64,000 nucleotides of DNA from Burkholderiaceae bacterium (GCA_021463505.1 JAJTYR010000001.1:62001-126000); one strand, 5' to 3'; counted from the first letter of the stretch, positions 29,595 to 38,494 are shown. The notes: generated by a model not told the origin, from the letters alone. Program-made: numbers and translations.

Positions 29595-30632
29595 ATGGAC
29601 AGGAAGATCTACATCTCCGACGTGACGCTGCGCGACGGCAGCCACGCGATCCGTCACCAGTACAGCGTCGAGCACGCCAGGCAGATCGCCCGGGCCCTGG
29701 ACGAAGCCCGCGTCGACTCGATCGAGGTCGCCCACGGCGACGGCCTGCAGGGCGGCAGTTTCAACTACGGCTTCGGCGCGCACACCGACCTGGAGTGGAT
29801 CGAGGCCGTGGCCGAGGTGGTCCGGCACGCGAAGATCGCCACCCTGCTGCTGCCGGGCATCGGCACCGTGCACGATCTCGAAGCCGCCTGGCAGGCCGGG
29901 GCGCGCATCGTGCGCGTGGCGACGCACTGCACCGAGGCCGACATCTCCCGGCAGCACATCGAGCACGCGCGCAAACTCGGCATGGAAGCCGTGGGCTTCC
30001 TGATGATGAGCCACATGACCACGCCGCAACACCTGGCCGAACAGGCCCGGCTGATGGAGAGCTACGGCGCGACCTGCTGCTACGTGGTCGATTCCGGTGG
30101 CGCGTTGAACATGAACGACGTGCGCGACCGGTTCAGGGCCTTCAAGGATGTCCTGAAGCCCGAGACCCAGACCGGCATCCACGCGCATCACAACCTGAGC
30201 CTGGGGGTGGCCAACTCGATCGTGGCGGTGGAAGAAGGCTGCGATCGCGTGGATGCGAGCCTGGCGGGCATGGGAGCGGGGGCGGGCAATGCACCGCTGG
30301 AGGTCTTCATCGCGGCGGCCGAGCGCATGGGCTGGCAGCACGGCACCGATCTGTACAAGTTGATGGACGCGGCCGACGACATCGTGCGACCGCTGCAGGA
30401 CCGGCCCGTGCGGGTCGACCGCGAGACGCTGGCGCTCGGCTATGCGGGCGTCTACTCCAGCTTCCTGCGGCACTCCGAGGCGGCGGCCAGGAAGTACGGG
30501 CTGAAGACGGTGGACATCCTGGTGGAACTGGGCCGGCGGCGCATGGTGGGCGGCCAGGAAGACATGATCGTCGACGTCGCGCTCGATCTGCGCGAGCGGC
30601 AGGCGGCCGCGGCGAGTGCGGTGAGTGCGTGA
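29595..30632 (+). CDS. mhpE: 4-hydroxy-2-oxovalerate aldolase
   Basis: It cleaves 4-hydroxy-2-oxovalerate to pyruvate and acetaldehyde, the end of the meta-cleavage route. The 345-residue metal-dependent class II aldolase has [16 protein letters not shown] with the catalytic Arg-Asp and His, [14 protein letters not shown] as the metal site, and the C-terminal helical domain ([18 protein letters not shown]) that contacts the dehydrogenase. It corresponds to DmpG/BphI/AmnG. It is followed by a large hairpin. Confidence 0.92.
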   Translation: MDRKIYISDVTLRDGSHAIRHQYSVEHARQIARALDEARVDSIEVAHGDGLQGGSFNYGFGAHTDLEWIEAVAEVVRHAKIATLLLPGIGTVHDLEAAWQAGARIVRVATHCTEADISRQHIEHARKLGMEAVGFLMMSHMTTPQHLAEQARLMESYGATCCYVVDSGGALNMNDVRDRFRAFKDVLKPETQTGIHAHHNLSLGVANSIVAVEEGCDRVDASLAGMGAGAGNAPLEVFIAAAERMGWQHGTDLYKLMDAADDIVRPLQDRPVRVDRETLALGYAGVYSSFLRHSEAAARKYGLKTVDILVELGRRRMVGGQEDMIVDVALDLRERQAAAASAVSA

Positions 30633-30640
30633 GTGCTCCC

Positions 30641-30694
30641 TGAACGAGGCGCCCTGCGGGCGCCCGGCGATGCGCCCGCAGGGCGCCCGGTTCA
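30641..30694. terminator. 54-bp inverted repeat between convergent operons
   Basis: A perfect 16-bp stem (30648-30663 with 30672-30687, loop of 8) is enclosed by a further 5-bp pairing of TGAAC (30641-30645) with GTTCA (30690-30694). It lies between the aldolase stop and the LysR stop, the latter falling inside the right arm. No U-tract follows. A bidirectional terminator is likely. Confidence 0.65.
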
Positions 30695-31597
30695 GCGGGC
30701 ACCCGCCTTCGCGCGACGGCCCGCATCGGCGAAGTATCTCTTGATCGCGCCGGTGAAGCGCATTCGCGCGTGCCGCGAGCGCTCGAGCAGGCCGACGCGC
30801 CTGGGCACGTCGACGCCGGGCAACTCGACGACACGCAGTTCGCGGTCTGCAGCCCAGCGCACATTGGCGAGCCTGGGCACGATCGAGACGCCGAAACCCT
30901 GACGCACGATCGCCAGGATCGCCTCGACCGAGTTCAGCTCCATTCCGTCGCGGACCTGCGCGCCGCAGCGCTCGAGCACGTCGCGCACCAGCAGGCCGGT
31001 CCAGGTTTCCCGGTCGAAGCGGATGAACGGTGACGTCCGCAGCGCCTGCAGCGGCTCTTTGGGCAACTCGAAATGCGGCCGGCGCGGCACGATCATGACC
31101 ATCGGCTCCACGTAGAGTTGCGTCCAGGCGAGGCTACGCGGTAACCGATGCGGCGGGCGGGTGACGATTGCCGCATCGAGCAACCCCTGCCCGACGCGGT
31201 TGGTGAAGTCGCTGGATTGCCCTGCGAAAAGCTTCACTTCGAGCCCGGGGTTTTCGCGCTCGAGTTTCCACAGCGCGTCGGCAAAGGCACCCATCAGTGT
31301 CGACACCAGCGCGCCCATCACCACGGTACCCGACAGCGAGTCGTCGTCGCGGCTGCCGATCAGCTCCTCGTAGCGCAACACGAGTTCCTCGATCCTGGCG
31401 ATCGCGCGGCGCCCCGCGGTGTTCAGCACCACCGAGCGGCCACTGCGATCGAACAGTTGCTGCCTCAGGTCTTCCTCGAGGGTGCGCATCTGCAGGCCGA
31501 CCGCTGCCGCACTCAGCCCGATCTCGGCGCCGGCAGCCGCGAAGCTCCCGCGCCGGGCCACAGCGAGGAAGGTTTTCATCGTGCGAACCGAGGACAT
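30692..31597 (-). CDS. LysR-family transcriptional regulator
   Basis: This 301-residue LysR-type activator has the N-terminal winged helix-turn-helix (MKTFLAVARRGSFAAAGAEI, LSAAAVGLQMRTLEEDL, LFDRSGRSVVLN) and a C-terminal effector-binding domain. It diverges from the succinate-dehydrogenase-like operon with a 74-bp gap, so it most likely controls that operon and itself. The co-inducer is probably a substrate or intermediate of the pathway; unknown. Confidence 0.87.
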   Translation of the reverse strand: MSSVRTMKTFLAVARRGSFAAAGAEIGLSAAAVGLQMRTLEEDLRQQLFDRSGRSVVLNTAGRRAIARIEELVLRYEELIGSRDDDSLSGTVVMGALVSTLMGAFADALWKLERENPGLEVKLFAGQSSDFTNRVGQGLLDAAIVTRPPHRLPRSLAWTQLYVEPMVMIVPRRPHFELPKEPLQALRTSPFIRFDRETWTGLLVRDVLERCGAQVRDGMELNSVEAILAIVRQGFGVSIVPRLANVRWAADRELRVVELPGVDVPRRVGLLERSRHARMRFTGAIKRYFADAGRRAKAGAR

Positions 31598-31609
31598 ACG
31601 AAAGTTTTC

Positions 31610-31626
31610 CTTTGCGATCAGTAAAG
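31610..31626. promoter_or_regulatory. candidate LysR-binding site
   Basis: The interrupted palindrome CTTT-N9-AAAG (31610-31613 and 31623-31626) fits the T-N11-A LysR box and sits in the 74-bp AT-richer gap between the LysR gene and the FeS-subunit gene. No convincing sigma-70 hexamer pair was seen beside it. Confidence 0.45.
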
Positions 31627-31671
31627 AATAAATCGATTTCGCTTGTCTGACAAAGCCTGCACAATGCCGCG

Positions 31672-32388
31672 ATGTCCGGCAACCTGCACGTGAAGGTCTG
31701 GCGCGGTGGCGCCGACGGCGATTTCGTCACCTACGAGGTGCCACGGCAGGCGAGCCAGACCGTGCTCGACGTCGTCACCCACATCCAGCGTCGGCTCGAG
31801 CCGACGTTGAGCTACCGTTTTTCCTGCCGGGTCGGCATGTGCGGTTCGTGCGCGATGACGGTCAATGGCGTCGCGCGCTGGACCTGTCGCACGCACGTCT
31901 CCACCGTGGTCGACGGCGATCTGCTGGAGATCGCGCCACTGTCGAACCTGCCGGTCATCAAGGATCTCGCCACCGACATGGGCGAGTTCTTCGACAAGTG
32001 GGCGCGCGCGAAGGGGCGCTTTCGCGGCGCCAAGACGCGCCACGACGATTTCGCGCGGATCGACCCCGCCTCGCCCGAGCGTATCGCGGCGAACGCGGGC
32101 ATCGAGTGCATCGGCTGCGGCGTCTGCCATGCCTCCTGCGACGTGGTCGCCTGGCGGCCCGACTACGTGGGGCCGGCTGCGCTCAATCGCGCGTGGACGC
32201 TGGTCAACGACGTGCGCGACGTCGACCAGGCCGAACGGTTGCGGGCGGTTGCGGGCGATGCCGGCTGCCACGCGTGCCACACACAGGGATCGTGCACCGA
32301 GCGATGCCCGAAGGCGATCGCGCCGACCGCCGGCATTTCGGGGTTGAAACGGCTGGTTGCACGGCGCGCGATGCGCGGAGCGTTGTGA
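31672..32388 (+). CDS. succinate dehydrogenase/fumarate reductase-like iron-sulfur subunit
   Basis: This is the electron-transfer subunit of a complex II-like enzyme. The 238-residue protein has an N-terminal [2Fe-2S] ferredoxin domain with cysteines 52, 57, 60 and 72 (SCRVGMCGSCAMTVNG) and a C-terminal domain with Cys146, 149, 152, 156 (CIGCGVCHASC) and Cys199, 202, 208, 212 (CHACHTQGSCTERCP) for the [4Fe-4S] and [3Fe-4S] clusters. It opens a nine-gene operon, with membrane anchors next and the flavoprotein four genes later. The scrambled gene order, unlike sdhCDAB, and the linked hydratase suggest a specialised substrate rather than the TCA-cycle enzyme. Confidence 0.87.
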   Translation: MSGNLHVKVWRGGADGDFVTYEVPRQASQTVLDVVTHIQRRLEPTLSYRFSCRVGMCGSCAMTVNGVARWTCRTHVSTVVDGDLLEIAPLSNLPVIKDLATDMGEFFDKWARAKGRFRGAKTRHDDFARIDPASPERIAANAGIECIGCGVCHASCDVVAWRPDYVGPAALNRAWTLVNDVRDVDQAERLRAVAGDAGCHACHTQGSCTERCPKAIAPTAGISGLKRLVARRAMRGAL

Positions 32389-32426
32389 CGCATGGCCGAT
32401 GAAGAGCACGAGTCGAGGAGCCCGCG

Positions 32427-32768
32427 GTGAGTTCCGCTGCCACGCAAGCCAGGCTCTGGTACCTGCAGCGGCTCAGTGCGATGGCGCTCGCGCTTTTCGT
32501 GGCTGTCCACCTCGCAACCATGGTCTTCGCAGTACGCGGCGGCTTGAGCGGCGCGGAGATCCTCGCGCGAACGCAGGGCAGCTGGCCGGTGGCGATTTTC
32601 TACGGCGCGTTCGTGATTGCCTGTGCGGTTCATGTCCCGATCGGGCTCGCGCGCGTCGCGGAGGAATGGCTGGGCTGGAGTCCGAAACTGGCCAACACCG
32701 CGGCGATCGTGGTGGCGCTGGCGCTCGCCGTTCTCGGCTTGCGTGCCGTCTACGCGGTGGTTGCATGA
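32427..32768 (+). CDS. complex II-like membrane anchor subunit 1
   Basis: This 113-residue protein with three transmembrane helices resembles SdhC/SdhD cytochrome b subunits. It carries histidines in FVAVHLATMVFAVRGG and ACAVHVPIGLARVAEEWLG that could ligate heme b. A GTG at 32427 follows GGAGCCCGCG. Its stop overlaps the ATG of the second anchor. It would anchor the FeS and flavoprotein subunits and pass electrons to quinone. Confidence 0.75.
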   Translation: MSSAATQARLWYLQRLSAMALALFVAVHLATMVFAVRGGLSGAEILARTQGSWPVAIFYGAFVIACAVHVPIGLARVAEEWLGWSPKLANTAAIVVALALAVLGLRAVYAVVA

Positions 32769-33181
32769 GCGCGGCCACCGATCGCGGTACGGCGGGCCGG
32801 CGCGCGCCGTCGGCGACGCGCCTTGCGGTGCGCCGCAACGACTTTCGCGCGCGCAGTCATCCGGCGTGGTGGGCATTTCTCGTGCATCGCCTGTCGGGCA
32901 TCGCACTGGCGGCGTTCCTGCCGCTGCACTTCTGGGCGCTCGGGCAGGCGCTGCATGGCGAGGCTGCGCTCGACGGCTTTCTGCGATTCGCCGACCGGCC
33001 GCTTTTCAGGCTCGGCGAATGGGGCCTGGTGGTCCTGTTGGCGATTCACCTGACTGGCGGGCTGCGACTGCTCGTGATCGAATTCAGACCCTGGTCGGGG
33101 CTGCGCAAGAACTGGATCGCCGCCGTTGCCGGCCTGGGCTTCGCCGCGGGCCTCGCGTTCGCGCTGGCGCTGGTGGGTTAG
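32765..33181 (+). CDS. complex II-like membrane anchor subunit 2
   Basis: This 138-residue SdhC-type subunit has a hydrophilic N-terminus of about 45 residues and then three transmembrane helices. The SdhC signature is visible as AFLVHRLSGIALAAFLPLHF, followed by LLAIHLTGGLRLLVIEFRPW with a second candidate heme histidine. ATG 32765 lies in the ATGA overlap with the previous gene. Confidence 0.78.
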   Translation: MSAATDRGTAGRRAPSATRLAVRRNDFRARSHPAWWAFLVHRLSGIALAAFLPLHFWALGQALHGEAALDGFLRFADRPLFRLGEWGLVVLLAIHLTGGLRLLVIEFRPWSGLRKNWIAAVAGLGFAAGLAFALALVG

Positions 33182-33238
33182 CAGGCAGTCGCTGGACGAA
33201 TCCGTGACGATCACATCCAACCAATCAGGAGACAGAGC

Positions 33239-34240
33239 TTGAAGACCATCGCCAATCATCATCGCCGGACCCTGTTGGGGCTCGCCGCTGCCGCGTGCAC
33301 GATGGCGCTCAGCGCGCCGCAGCAGGCCTTCGCCCAGGGATCGTGGCCGGTGCGGACAGTGAAGATCGTCGTGCCGTTCGTGGCTGGCGGCACGACCGAC
33401 GTCGTGGCCCGGGCGCTCGCCAGGGATCTGAGCGAGATGTGGGGTCAGCCGGTGGTCGTGGAGAATCGCGGCGGCGCCGGGGGCAACATCGGTGCCGACG
33501 TCGTCGCGAAATCGGCGCCGGACGGTTACACGATGCTGATGACCTCGGGCAGCATCTTCACCGTCAACCCGCACATGTACGCGAAGATGCCCTTCGATGC
33601 GAAGAAGGACTTCATCGCCGTGACCAACGTGGCGAGCGGCCCGCAGGTGGTGACCGTGAATCCGTCGATTCCGGCGAAGACGCTGAAGGAGTTCATCGCT
33701 TACGCGAAGAGCCAGCCGGGCAGGCTCAACTTCGGCTCGGCCGGCATCGGCAGCCAGGTGCACATGGCCGGTGAGAGCTTCGTCGACGCTGCCGGCATCG
33801 ACCTCATCCACGTCCCTTACAAGGGCGAGGCCGCCGCGTATCCCGACCTCGTCGCGGGCGCGGTCCAGCTGGTGGTGGGCAACATCGCCGCCGTGGCGCC
33901 GTACGTGGCCAACGGTCGCCTGCGCGCGCTGGCGGTGACGAGCAAGACGCGTTCGCCGTTGCTCCCCGACGTCCCGACGGTCGCCGAGAGCGGGGTGCCC
34001 GGCTTCGAGAATACCGGCTGGTTCGGTTTCATGGTCCCGGCAGGCACGCCGAAGGCCATCGTCGACAGGATCCACCGCGACACCGTCAAGGCGCTCGGAA
34101 ACACCGAGTTGAAGGCGCGGCTGTTCGTGGCCGGCATGAGTCCGGTCGGTAACTCGCCGGCCGAGTTTGCCGCGGCGATCGACAAGGAGTCGGCGCACTG
34201 GGCGAAGGTGGTCGAGCGCCGCAAACTGAAGGCGAACTGA
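33239..34240 (+). CDS. Bug-family periplasmic substrate-binding protein
   Basis: This is a tripartite tricarboxylate transporter (TTT) receptor of the Bug family, 333 residues, which typically binds carboxylates in the periplasm. It has a signal peptide with a twin-arginine-like HRRTLLGLAAAA and AFAQG cleavage region, then WPVRTVKIVVPFVAGGTTDV, the carboxylate-pinning loop region PDGYTMLMTSGS and LNFGSAGIGSQVHMAGESF. The TTG start at 33239 is chosen because GGAGACAGAGC precedes it. No TTT membrane genes are nearby, as is common for Bug proteins. Confidence 0.85.
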   Translation: MKTIANHHRRTLLGLAAAACTMALSAPQQAFAQGSWPVRTVKIVVPFVAGGTTDVVARALARDLSEMWGQPVVVENRGGAGGNIGADVVAKSAPDGYTMLMTSGSIFTVNPHMYAKMPFDAKKDFIAVTNVASGPQVVTVNPSIPAKTLKEFIAYAKSQPGRLNFGSAGIGSQVHMAGESFVDAAGIDLIHVPYKGEAAAYPDLVAGAVQLVVGNIAAVAPYVANGRLRALAVTSKTRSPLLPDVPTVAESGVPGFENTGWFGFMVPAGTPKAIVDRIHRDTVKALGNTELKARLFVAGMSPVGNSPAEFAAAIDKESAHWAKVVERRKLKAN

Positions 34241-34241
34241 A

Positions 34242-35117
34242 TTGAGAGTCGATCCGGGGGCGGTCGAGGAGGCCGCCAGGGAGCTCTACATCCGGGCGCT
34301 GAAGATCCTGCCGCCCGACATCAAGGACGGATTCGCCCGCCTGTCGGCAGGCGAGACCGACCGCACCGCGCAGAGCGTGCTGGCCACGATGGTGACCAAC
34401 ATCCGGGTTGCCGAGGATACGCACAACCTGTTGTGCCAGGACACGGGTATCCCGATCTACAACGTCCTGATCGGCAGCGGCGTCGAGCTCGACGGGCACG
34501 CGCTGAAGCAGGCGATCCGCAGGGGCTGCGAGCGCGCGACGCGCGAGCATCCGCTGCGCTCGTCGGTCGTGCATCCGCTCACCCGTCGCAACGAGCACAC
34601 CTCCTGCGGCATCGAGGTGCCGGTCATCCACGTCGACTTCAGCGACCGCAGCGAGGTGTTGCAGATCGAGATGGTGCCCAAGGGCAGCGGTTCGGAGAAC
34701 AACTCGTTCCTGAAGATGGCGATTCCCGCCGAGGGGGTCGACGCGATCAAGACCTTCGTCGTCGACTGCGTGATCGCGGCCGGCGGCAAGACCTGCCCGC
34801 CCACGATCGTCGGCGTGGGCATCGGCGGCACCTCCGACCTGTGCGTCGCGCTGGCCAAGCGCGCGGCCACGCGCGAACTGGGCAGTCGCTGCGGCGACCC
34901 CGAAGGCGCGAAGATCGAGGAGCAGCTGAGCGCGGCCGTCAACCGCCTCGGCGTCGGCCCGCAGGGGCTCGGCGGCGACTCCACCGCGTTCGCGGTCCAC
35001 GTGGAACTCGCTGCGACGCACATCACGATGAACCCGGTGGCGGTGAACATGCAGTGCCACTCGGCGCGGCGCGCAACGGCGACGTTCACGCCCGACGGCG
35101 TGTCGTTCGGATTCTGA
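34242..35117 (+). CDS. class I fumarase-like hydratase, alpha subunit
   Basis: This is the [4Fe-4S]-binding subunit of a two-subunit class I fumarate hydratase / L-tartrate dehydratase-type lyase. The 291-residue protein has the three cluster cysteines at 65 (LCQDTGIPIY), 185 (GGKTCPPTIVGVGIGG) and 272 (VNMQCHSARRATA). It starts at TTG 34242 just after the Bug gene, with no strong ribosome-binding site, so coupling is likely. The following gene is the beta subunit. Related split enzymes act on fumarate, tartrate, mesaconate or dimethylmalate, so substrate is open. Confidence 0.85.
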   Translation: MRVDPGAVEEAARELYIRALKILPPDIKDGFARLSAGETDRTAQSVLATMVTNIRVAEDTHNLLCQDTGIPIYNVLIGSGVELDGHALKQAIRRGCERATREHPLRSSVVHPLTRRNEHTSCGIEVPVIHVDFSDRSEVLQIEMVPKGSGSENNSFLKMAIPAEGVDAIKTFVVDCVIAAGGKTCPPTIVGVGIGGTSDLCVALAKRAATRELGSRCGDPEGAKIEEQLSAAVNRLGVGPQGLGGDSTAFAVHVELAATHITMNPVAVNMQCHSARRATATFTPDGVSFGF

Positions 35118-35119
35118 AC

Positions 35120-35734
35120 ATGGCCCACTACGAACTGAGCACGCCGGTCACCGGGGAGCAGGTCCGGCAGCTGCGCGTGAACGACACGGTCACGCTCCAG
35201 CGCACCCTCTTCGGCATTCGCGACGCCACGCAGATCGCGATGTTCGACCGCGGGCGAACCACCCGTTTCGACCTGCGCGGGCACGCGGTGATCCACACCG
35301 CGCCCAACGTGAAGAAGGTCGAGCCCTGCGGGGAGCATCCGGCCGGCTATGCGCCGGTGTGCATCGGCACGACGACATCGGACCGCATGGAGCGCTTCAC
35401 CCGGCCGCTGATGGAGCGCGACGGGGTGCGCATCATCGTCGGCAAGGGCGGGCTGCGCGACGGCTCGCTCGCGGCGTTTCGCGACCTGGGCGGCGTCTAC
35501 CTCGCGATCGTCGGCGGCACCGCGGCGCTCGAGACCACCTGGATCGAGCGCATCGAGGACGTCGACCTCGACGACCTGAACCCCGAGTCGCTGTGGAAGT
35601 TCCGCATCCGCGACTTCGGCCCGCTGCTCGTGGCGATGGACAGTCACGGCGCAAGCCTCTACGACGCGGTCAGGCACGACGTCGATGCGCGGCGCGCGCA
35701 GGTGCTCGCCAGCCTCGGGGTGACACCGCGGTGA
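35120..35734 (+). CDS. class I fumarase-like hydratase, beta subunit
   Basis: This 204-residue subunit corresponds to the C-terminal half of class I fumarases (TtdB type). It shows YELSTPVTGEQVRQLRVNDT, the APNVKKVEPCGEHPAGYAP region, GTTTSDRMERFTRPLME and the highly conserved IIVGKGGLRDGSLAAFRDLG and PESLWKFRIRDFGPLLVAMD. It starts two bases after the alpha stop; its own stop overlaps the flavoprotein GTG. Confidence 0.86.
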   Translation: MAHYELSTPVTGEQVRQLRVNDTVTLQRTLFGIRDATQIAMFDRGRTTRFDLRGHAVIHTAPNVKKVEPCGEHPAGYAPVCIGTTTSDRMERFTRPLMERDGVRIIVGKGGLRDGSLAAFRDLGGVYLAIVGGTAALETTWIERIEDVDLDDLNPESLWKFRIRDFGPLLVAMDSHGASLYDAVRHDVDARRAQVLASLGVTPR

Positions 35735-37461
35735 AGCTGCGCAGGCTGCAGACCGACATCCTGATTCTCGGCTCCGGCGGCGCCGGCCTGTTCGCTGCGT
35801 TGCACGCGCACCAGGCCGATCCGGCGCTGTCGATCACGGTGGCGGTCAAGGGGCTGCTTGGCAAGAGCGGCTGCACGCGGATGGTGCAGGGCGGCTACAA
35901 CGTGGCGCTCGCGGAAGGCGACTCGATCGAGCGTCACTTCATGGACACGATCGAGGGCAGCAAGTGGCTGTCCGACCAGGATCTCGCCTGGACGCTGGTC
36001 ACCGGCGCGGTCGAGCGCATCCACGAACTCGAGAACGAGCTCGGCTGCTTCTTCGATCGCAACCCCGATGGCACGGTGCACCAGAAGGCTTTCGCCGGGC
36101 AGACCTTCGACCGCACGGTGCACAAGGGCGACCTCACCGGCATCGAGATCATCAACCGGCTCGCCGAGCAGGTCTGGTCGCGCGGCATCGGGCGGCTCGA
36201 GGAGCATCGAGCGATCGAGCTGGTGCGCACCGCCGACGGCTCGGCGCTCGCCGGTGTGCTGATGATCGACATGCGCACGGGCGACTTCGTCTTCGTGCAG
36301 GCGAAGGCGGTGCTGCTTGCCACCGGCGGTGGGCCGACGATGTACACCTACCACACGCCGTCGGGCGACAAGAGCTGTGACGGGCTGGCGATGGCGCTGC
36401 GCGCGGGGCTCGCGCTGCGCGACATGGAGATGGTGCAGTTCCACCCGACCGGCCTGCTCGCGGGGCCGGGCACCAGGATGACCGGCACGGTGCTCGAGGA
36501 AGGGTTGCGCGGCGCGGGGGGGCAGCTGCTGAACGGCGCGAAGGAACGCTTCATGCAGCGCTACGATCCGCGCGCCGAGCGCGCGACGCGCGACATCGTC
36601 TCGCGCTCGATCTATTCCGAAATGCGCGCGGGCCGCACTTCGCCCAATGGCGGCGTCTACATCCGGATGGACCACCTCGGTCCGGAGAACGTGCGCCGGA
36701 TGTTCAAGGGCATGGTCGAGCGCTGCGCCGATTGCGGCTTCGACCTGGCCGGCGGCCTGGTCGAGGTCGTCCCGACCGCGCACTACATGATGGGCGGGGT
36801 GGTGTTCGGCGTCGACTGCACGACGCAGTTGGCCGGCCTGTTCGCCGCCGGCGAGGACACCGGCGGCGTGCACGGCGCGAATCGCCTCGGCGGCAACGGC
36901 GTGGCCAACTCGACCGTCTTCGGCGGGATCGCCGGTGAGAGCATGGCGGCCTGGGTCGGCAGGTATCCCGATTATCGCGGGCCGGACATGACGGCGATCG
37001 CGCGCAGCATCGCCGAGCACGAGGCGCCGTTTTCGCTCGCGCCCGGCAGCGTCGAGGAGATTCGCGAGGCGCTCTACGCGTGCATGTGGGACGACGTCGG
37101 CATCCTGCGCAATGCCGAAGGGCTCGGGCGCGCGGCGCAGCGGCTCGCGGAACTCGATGCGCAGCTGTCGCGCACCGGCGTGGCCGACACCGACCGCGCG
37201 TTCAACCTGAGCTGGCACGACTGGATGAACCTGGGGAGCCTGATCTCGGTGAGCCGCGTGATCGCCGCTGCTGCAATTTCGCGCGAGGATTCGCGCGGCG
37301 CGCACTTCCGCGAGGATCACCCGGACCCCGGCGATCTGGAGCGATCCACCTATACGGTCGCCCGATGGCGCGACGGCGGCGTGAGCATCGATCGTGAATC
37401 GGTGAAGTTCACGCGTGTTCGGCCCGGACGGAGCCTGATCGCCGAGGAGAGCGCTGCCTGA
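35731..37461 (+). CDS. succinate dehydrogenase/fumarate reductase-like flavoprotein subunit
   Basis: This is the catalytic FAD subunit of the complex II-like enzyme, 576 residues. The FAD-binding start is DILILGSGGAGLFAALHAHQ. Dicarboxylate-site residues of SdhA are kept: MVQFHPTG, LEEGLRGAGGQLLN, RDIVSRSIYSE, TAHYMMGGV and HGANRLGGNG. The position of the histidine that covalently binds FAD in SdhA is a cysteine here (Cys48, five residues before QGG), so flavin is probably non-covalent or differently linked. GTG 35731 overlaps the hydratase stop. Retained active-site residues point to a C4-dicarboxylate-like substrate. Confidence 0.88.
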   Translation: MKLRRLQTDILILGSGGAGLFAALHAHQADPALSITVAVKGLLGKSGCTRMVQGGYNVALAEGDSIERHFMDTIEGSKWLSDQDLAWTLVTGAVERIHELENELGCFFDRNPDGTVHQKAFAGQTFDRTVHKGDLTGIEIINRLAEQVWSRGIGRLEEHRAIELVRTADGSALAGVLMIDMRTGDFVFVQAKAVLLATGGGPTMYTYHTPSGDKSCDGLAMALRAGLALRDMEMVQFHPTGLLAGPGTRMTGTVLEEGLRGAGGQLLNGAKERFMQRYDPRAERATRDIVSRSIYSEMRAGRTSPNGGVYIRMDHLGPENVRRMFKGMVERCADCGFDLAGGLVEVVPTAHYMMGGVVFGVDCTTQLAGLFAAGEDTGGVHGANRLGGNGVANSTVFGGIAGESMAAWVGRYPDYRGPDMTAIARSIAEHEAPFSLAPGSVEEIREALYACMWDDVGILRNAEGLGRAAQRLAELDAQLSRTGVADTDRAFNLSWHDWMNLGSLISVSRVIAAAAISREDSRGAHFREDHPDPGDLERSTYTVARWRDGGVSIDRESVKFTRVRPGRSLIAEESAA

Positions 37462-37493
37462 GCGTTCATCCCGGCATGAAGAGGAGGAGAGCG

Positions 37494-38486
37494 ATGGCGG
37501 GTTTCACCTGCAGGAGCGCGGCCGCACTGACGGCCTGCGTCGCGATGGCACTGGGCGCTGCGTCGGCCGGAGCGCAGACCTATCCGGAACGCGCGATCAC
37601 GCTGGTCGCGCCGTTCAGCGTCGGCGGCGACGCCGACCTGTCGGCACGCAACCTCGCGGCGGCCGCGCAGAAGCACGTCGCACAGCCGATCGTCGTCAGC
37701 AACCGCGCGGGGGCGGGCGGTGCGATCGGGTCGCAGCTGGTCAAGGAGGCGAAGCCCGACGGCTACACGCTGCTGCTTGCGCGCGTGGGCTCGCAGACGC
37801 TGCTTCCGGCGCTCAAGCCGAGCGTGCCGTACAAGTGGAGCGACTTCACGTTCCTCGGGCTGCTCGAACGCAATCCGTTCGTCTGCGTGGTGCACGCCGA
37901 CTCATCGTACCGGACGCTCGGCGACCTCGTCGGCGCGCTGAAGGCGCAGCCTGGCAAGCTCAACTACAGCACGTCGGGGCCGGGGACGATCCTGAACTTC
38001 GGCCCGCAACTGCTGTTCGACACGCTCGGACTCGGCAAGGACGCCGCGACGCAGGTCGTCTACAAGGGCGGCGGCGACGCGGCGCTGGCCGTGCTCTCGC
38101 GCGAGGTCGACTTCAATTGCGCGAACCTCACGTCGGTGATCGGCAACATCAAGGCCGGCAAGCTGCGCGCGCTGATGACCACCACGCCGGAACGCTGGAA
38201 GGACATTCCCGACGTGCCGACGGTGCGCGAACTCGGCTATCCGCAGCTCGAGGCGATCGTCGGCTGGAGTGCACTCTATGGGCCGCCCGGGATGAGCGCC
38301 GGACTCGTCGCGTACTGGGCCGACGTGCTGGCGAAGCTCGCGAAGGATCCGGCCTGGATCGCCGGCACCGAGCGCTTCGGCGGAATTCCCGGCGTGATGT
38401 CGCCGGCGGCGACCGCGAAGTTCGCGGCCGACCAGTTCGGGGTCTACGACCGGCTCGGCAAGCGGCTCGGCATCGAGCTGAAGTAG
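37494..38486 (+). CDS. Bug-family periplasmic substrate-binding protein
   Basis: This second TTT-type receptor in the operon has 330 residues. The signal peptide is MAGFTCRSAAALTACVAMAL with cleavage near GAQ, followed by TYPERAITLVAPFSVGGDAD, KPDGYTLLLARVGSQ and the LNYSTSGPGTILNFG segment. I chose ATG 37494 because GAGGAGGAGAGCG precedes it; ATG 37476 would add six basic residues. It is only distantly similar to the first Bug protein, so the two may bind different ligands. Confidence 0.85.
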   Translation: MAGFTCRSAAALTACVAMALGAASAGAQTYPERAITLVAPFSVGGDADLSARNLAAAAQKHVAQPIVVSNRAGAGGAIGSQLVKEAKPDGYTLLLARVGSQTLLPALKPSVPYKWSDFTFLGLLERNPFVCVVHADSSYRTLGDLVGALKAQPGKLNYSTSGPGTILNFGPQLLFDTLGLGKDAATQVVYKGGGDAALAVLSREVDFNCANLTSVIGNIKAGKLRALMTTTPERWKDIPDVPTVRELGYPQLEAIVGWSALYGPPGMSAGLVAYWADVLAKLAKDPAWIAGTERFGGIPGVMSPAATAKFAADQFGVYDRLGKRLGIELK

Positions 38487-38494
38487 GAACCTCG

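Noticed and set aside
34242..35734. Housekeeping fumarase.
   Set aside because: Possible in principle, but the split subunits lie inside a specialised operon with its own regulator and receptors, so a pathway-specific role is favoured; not decided.
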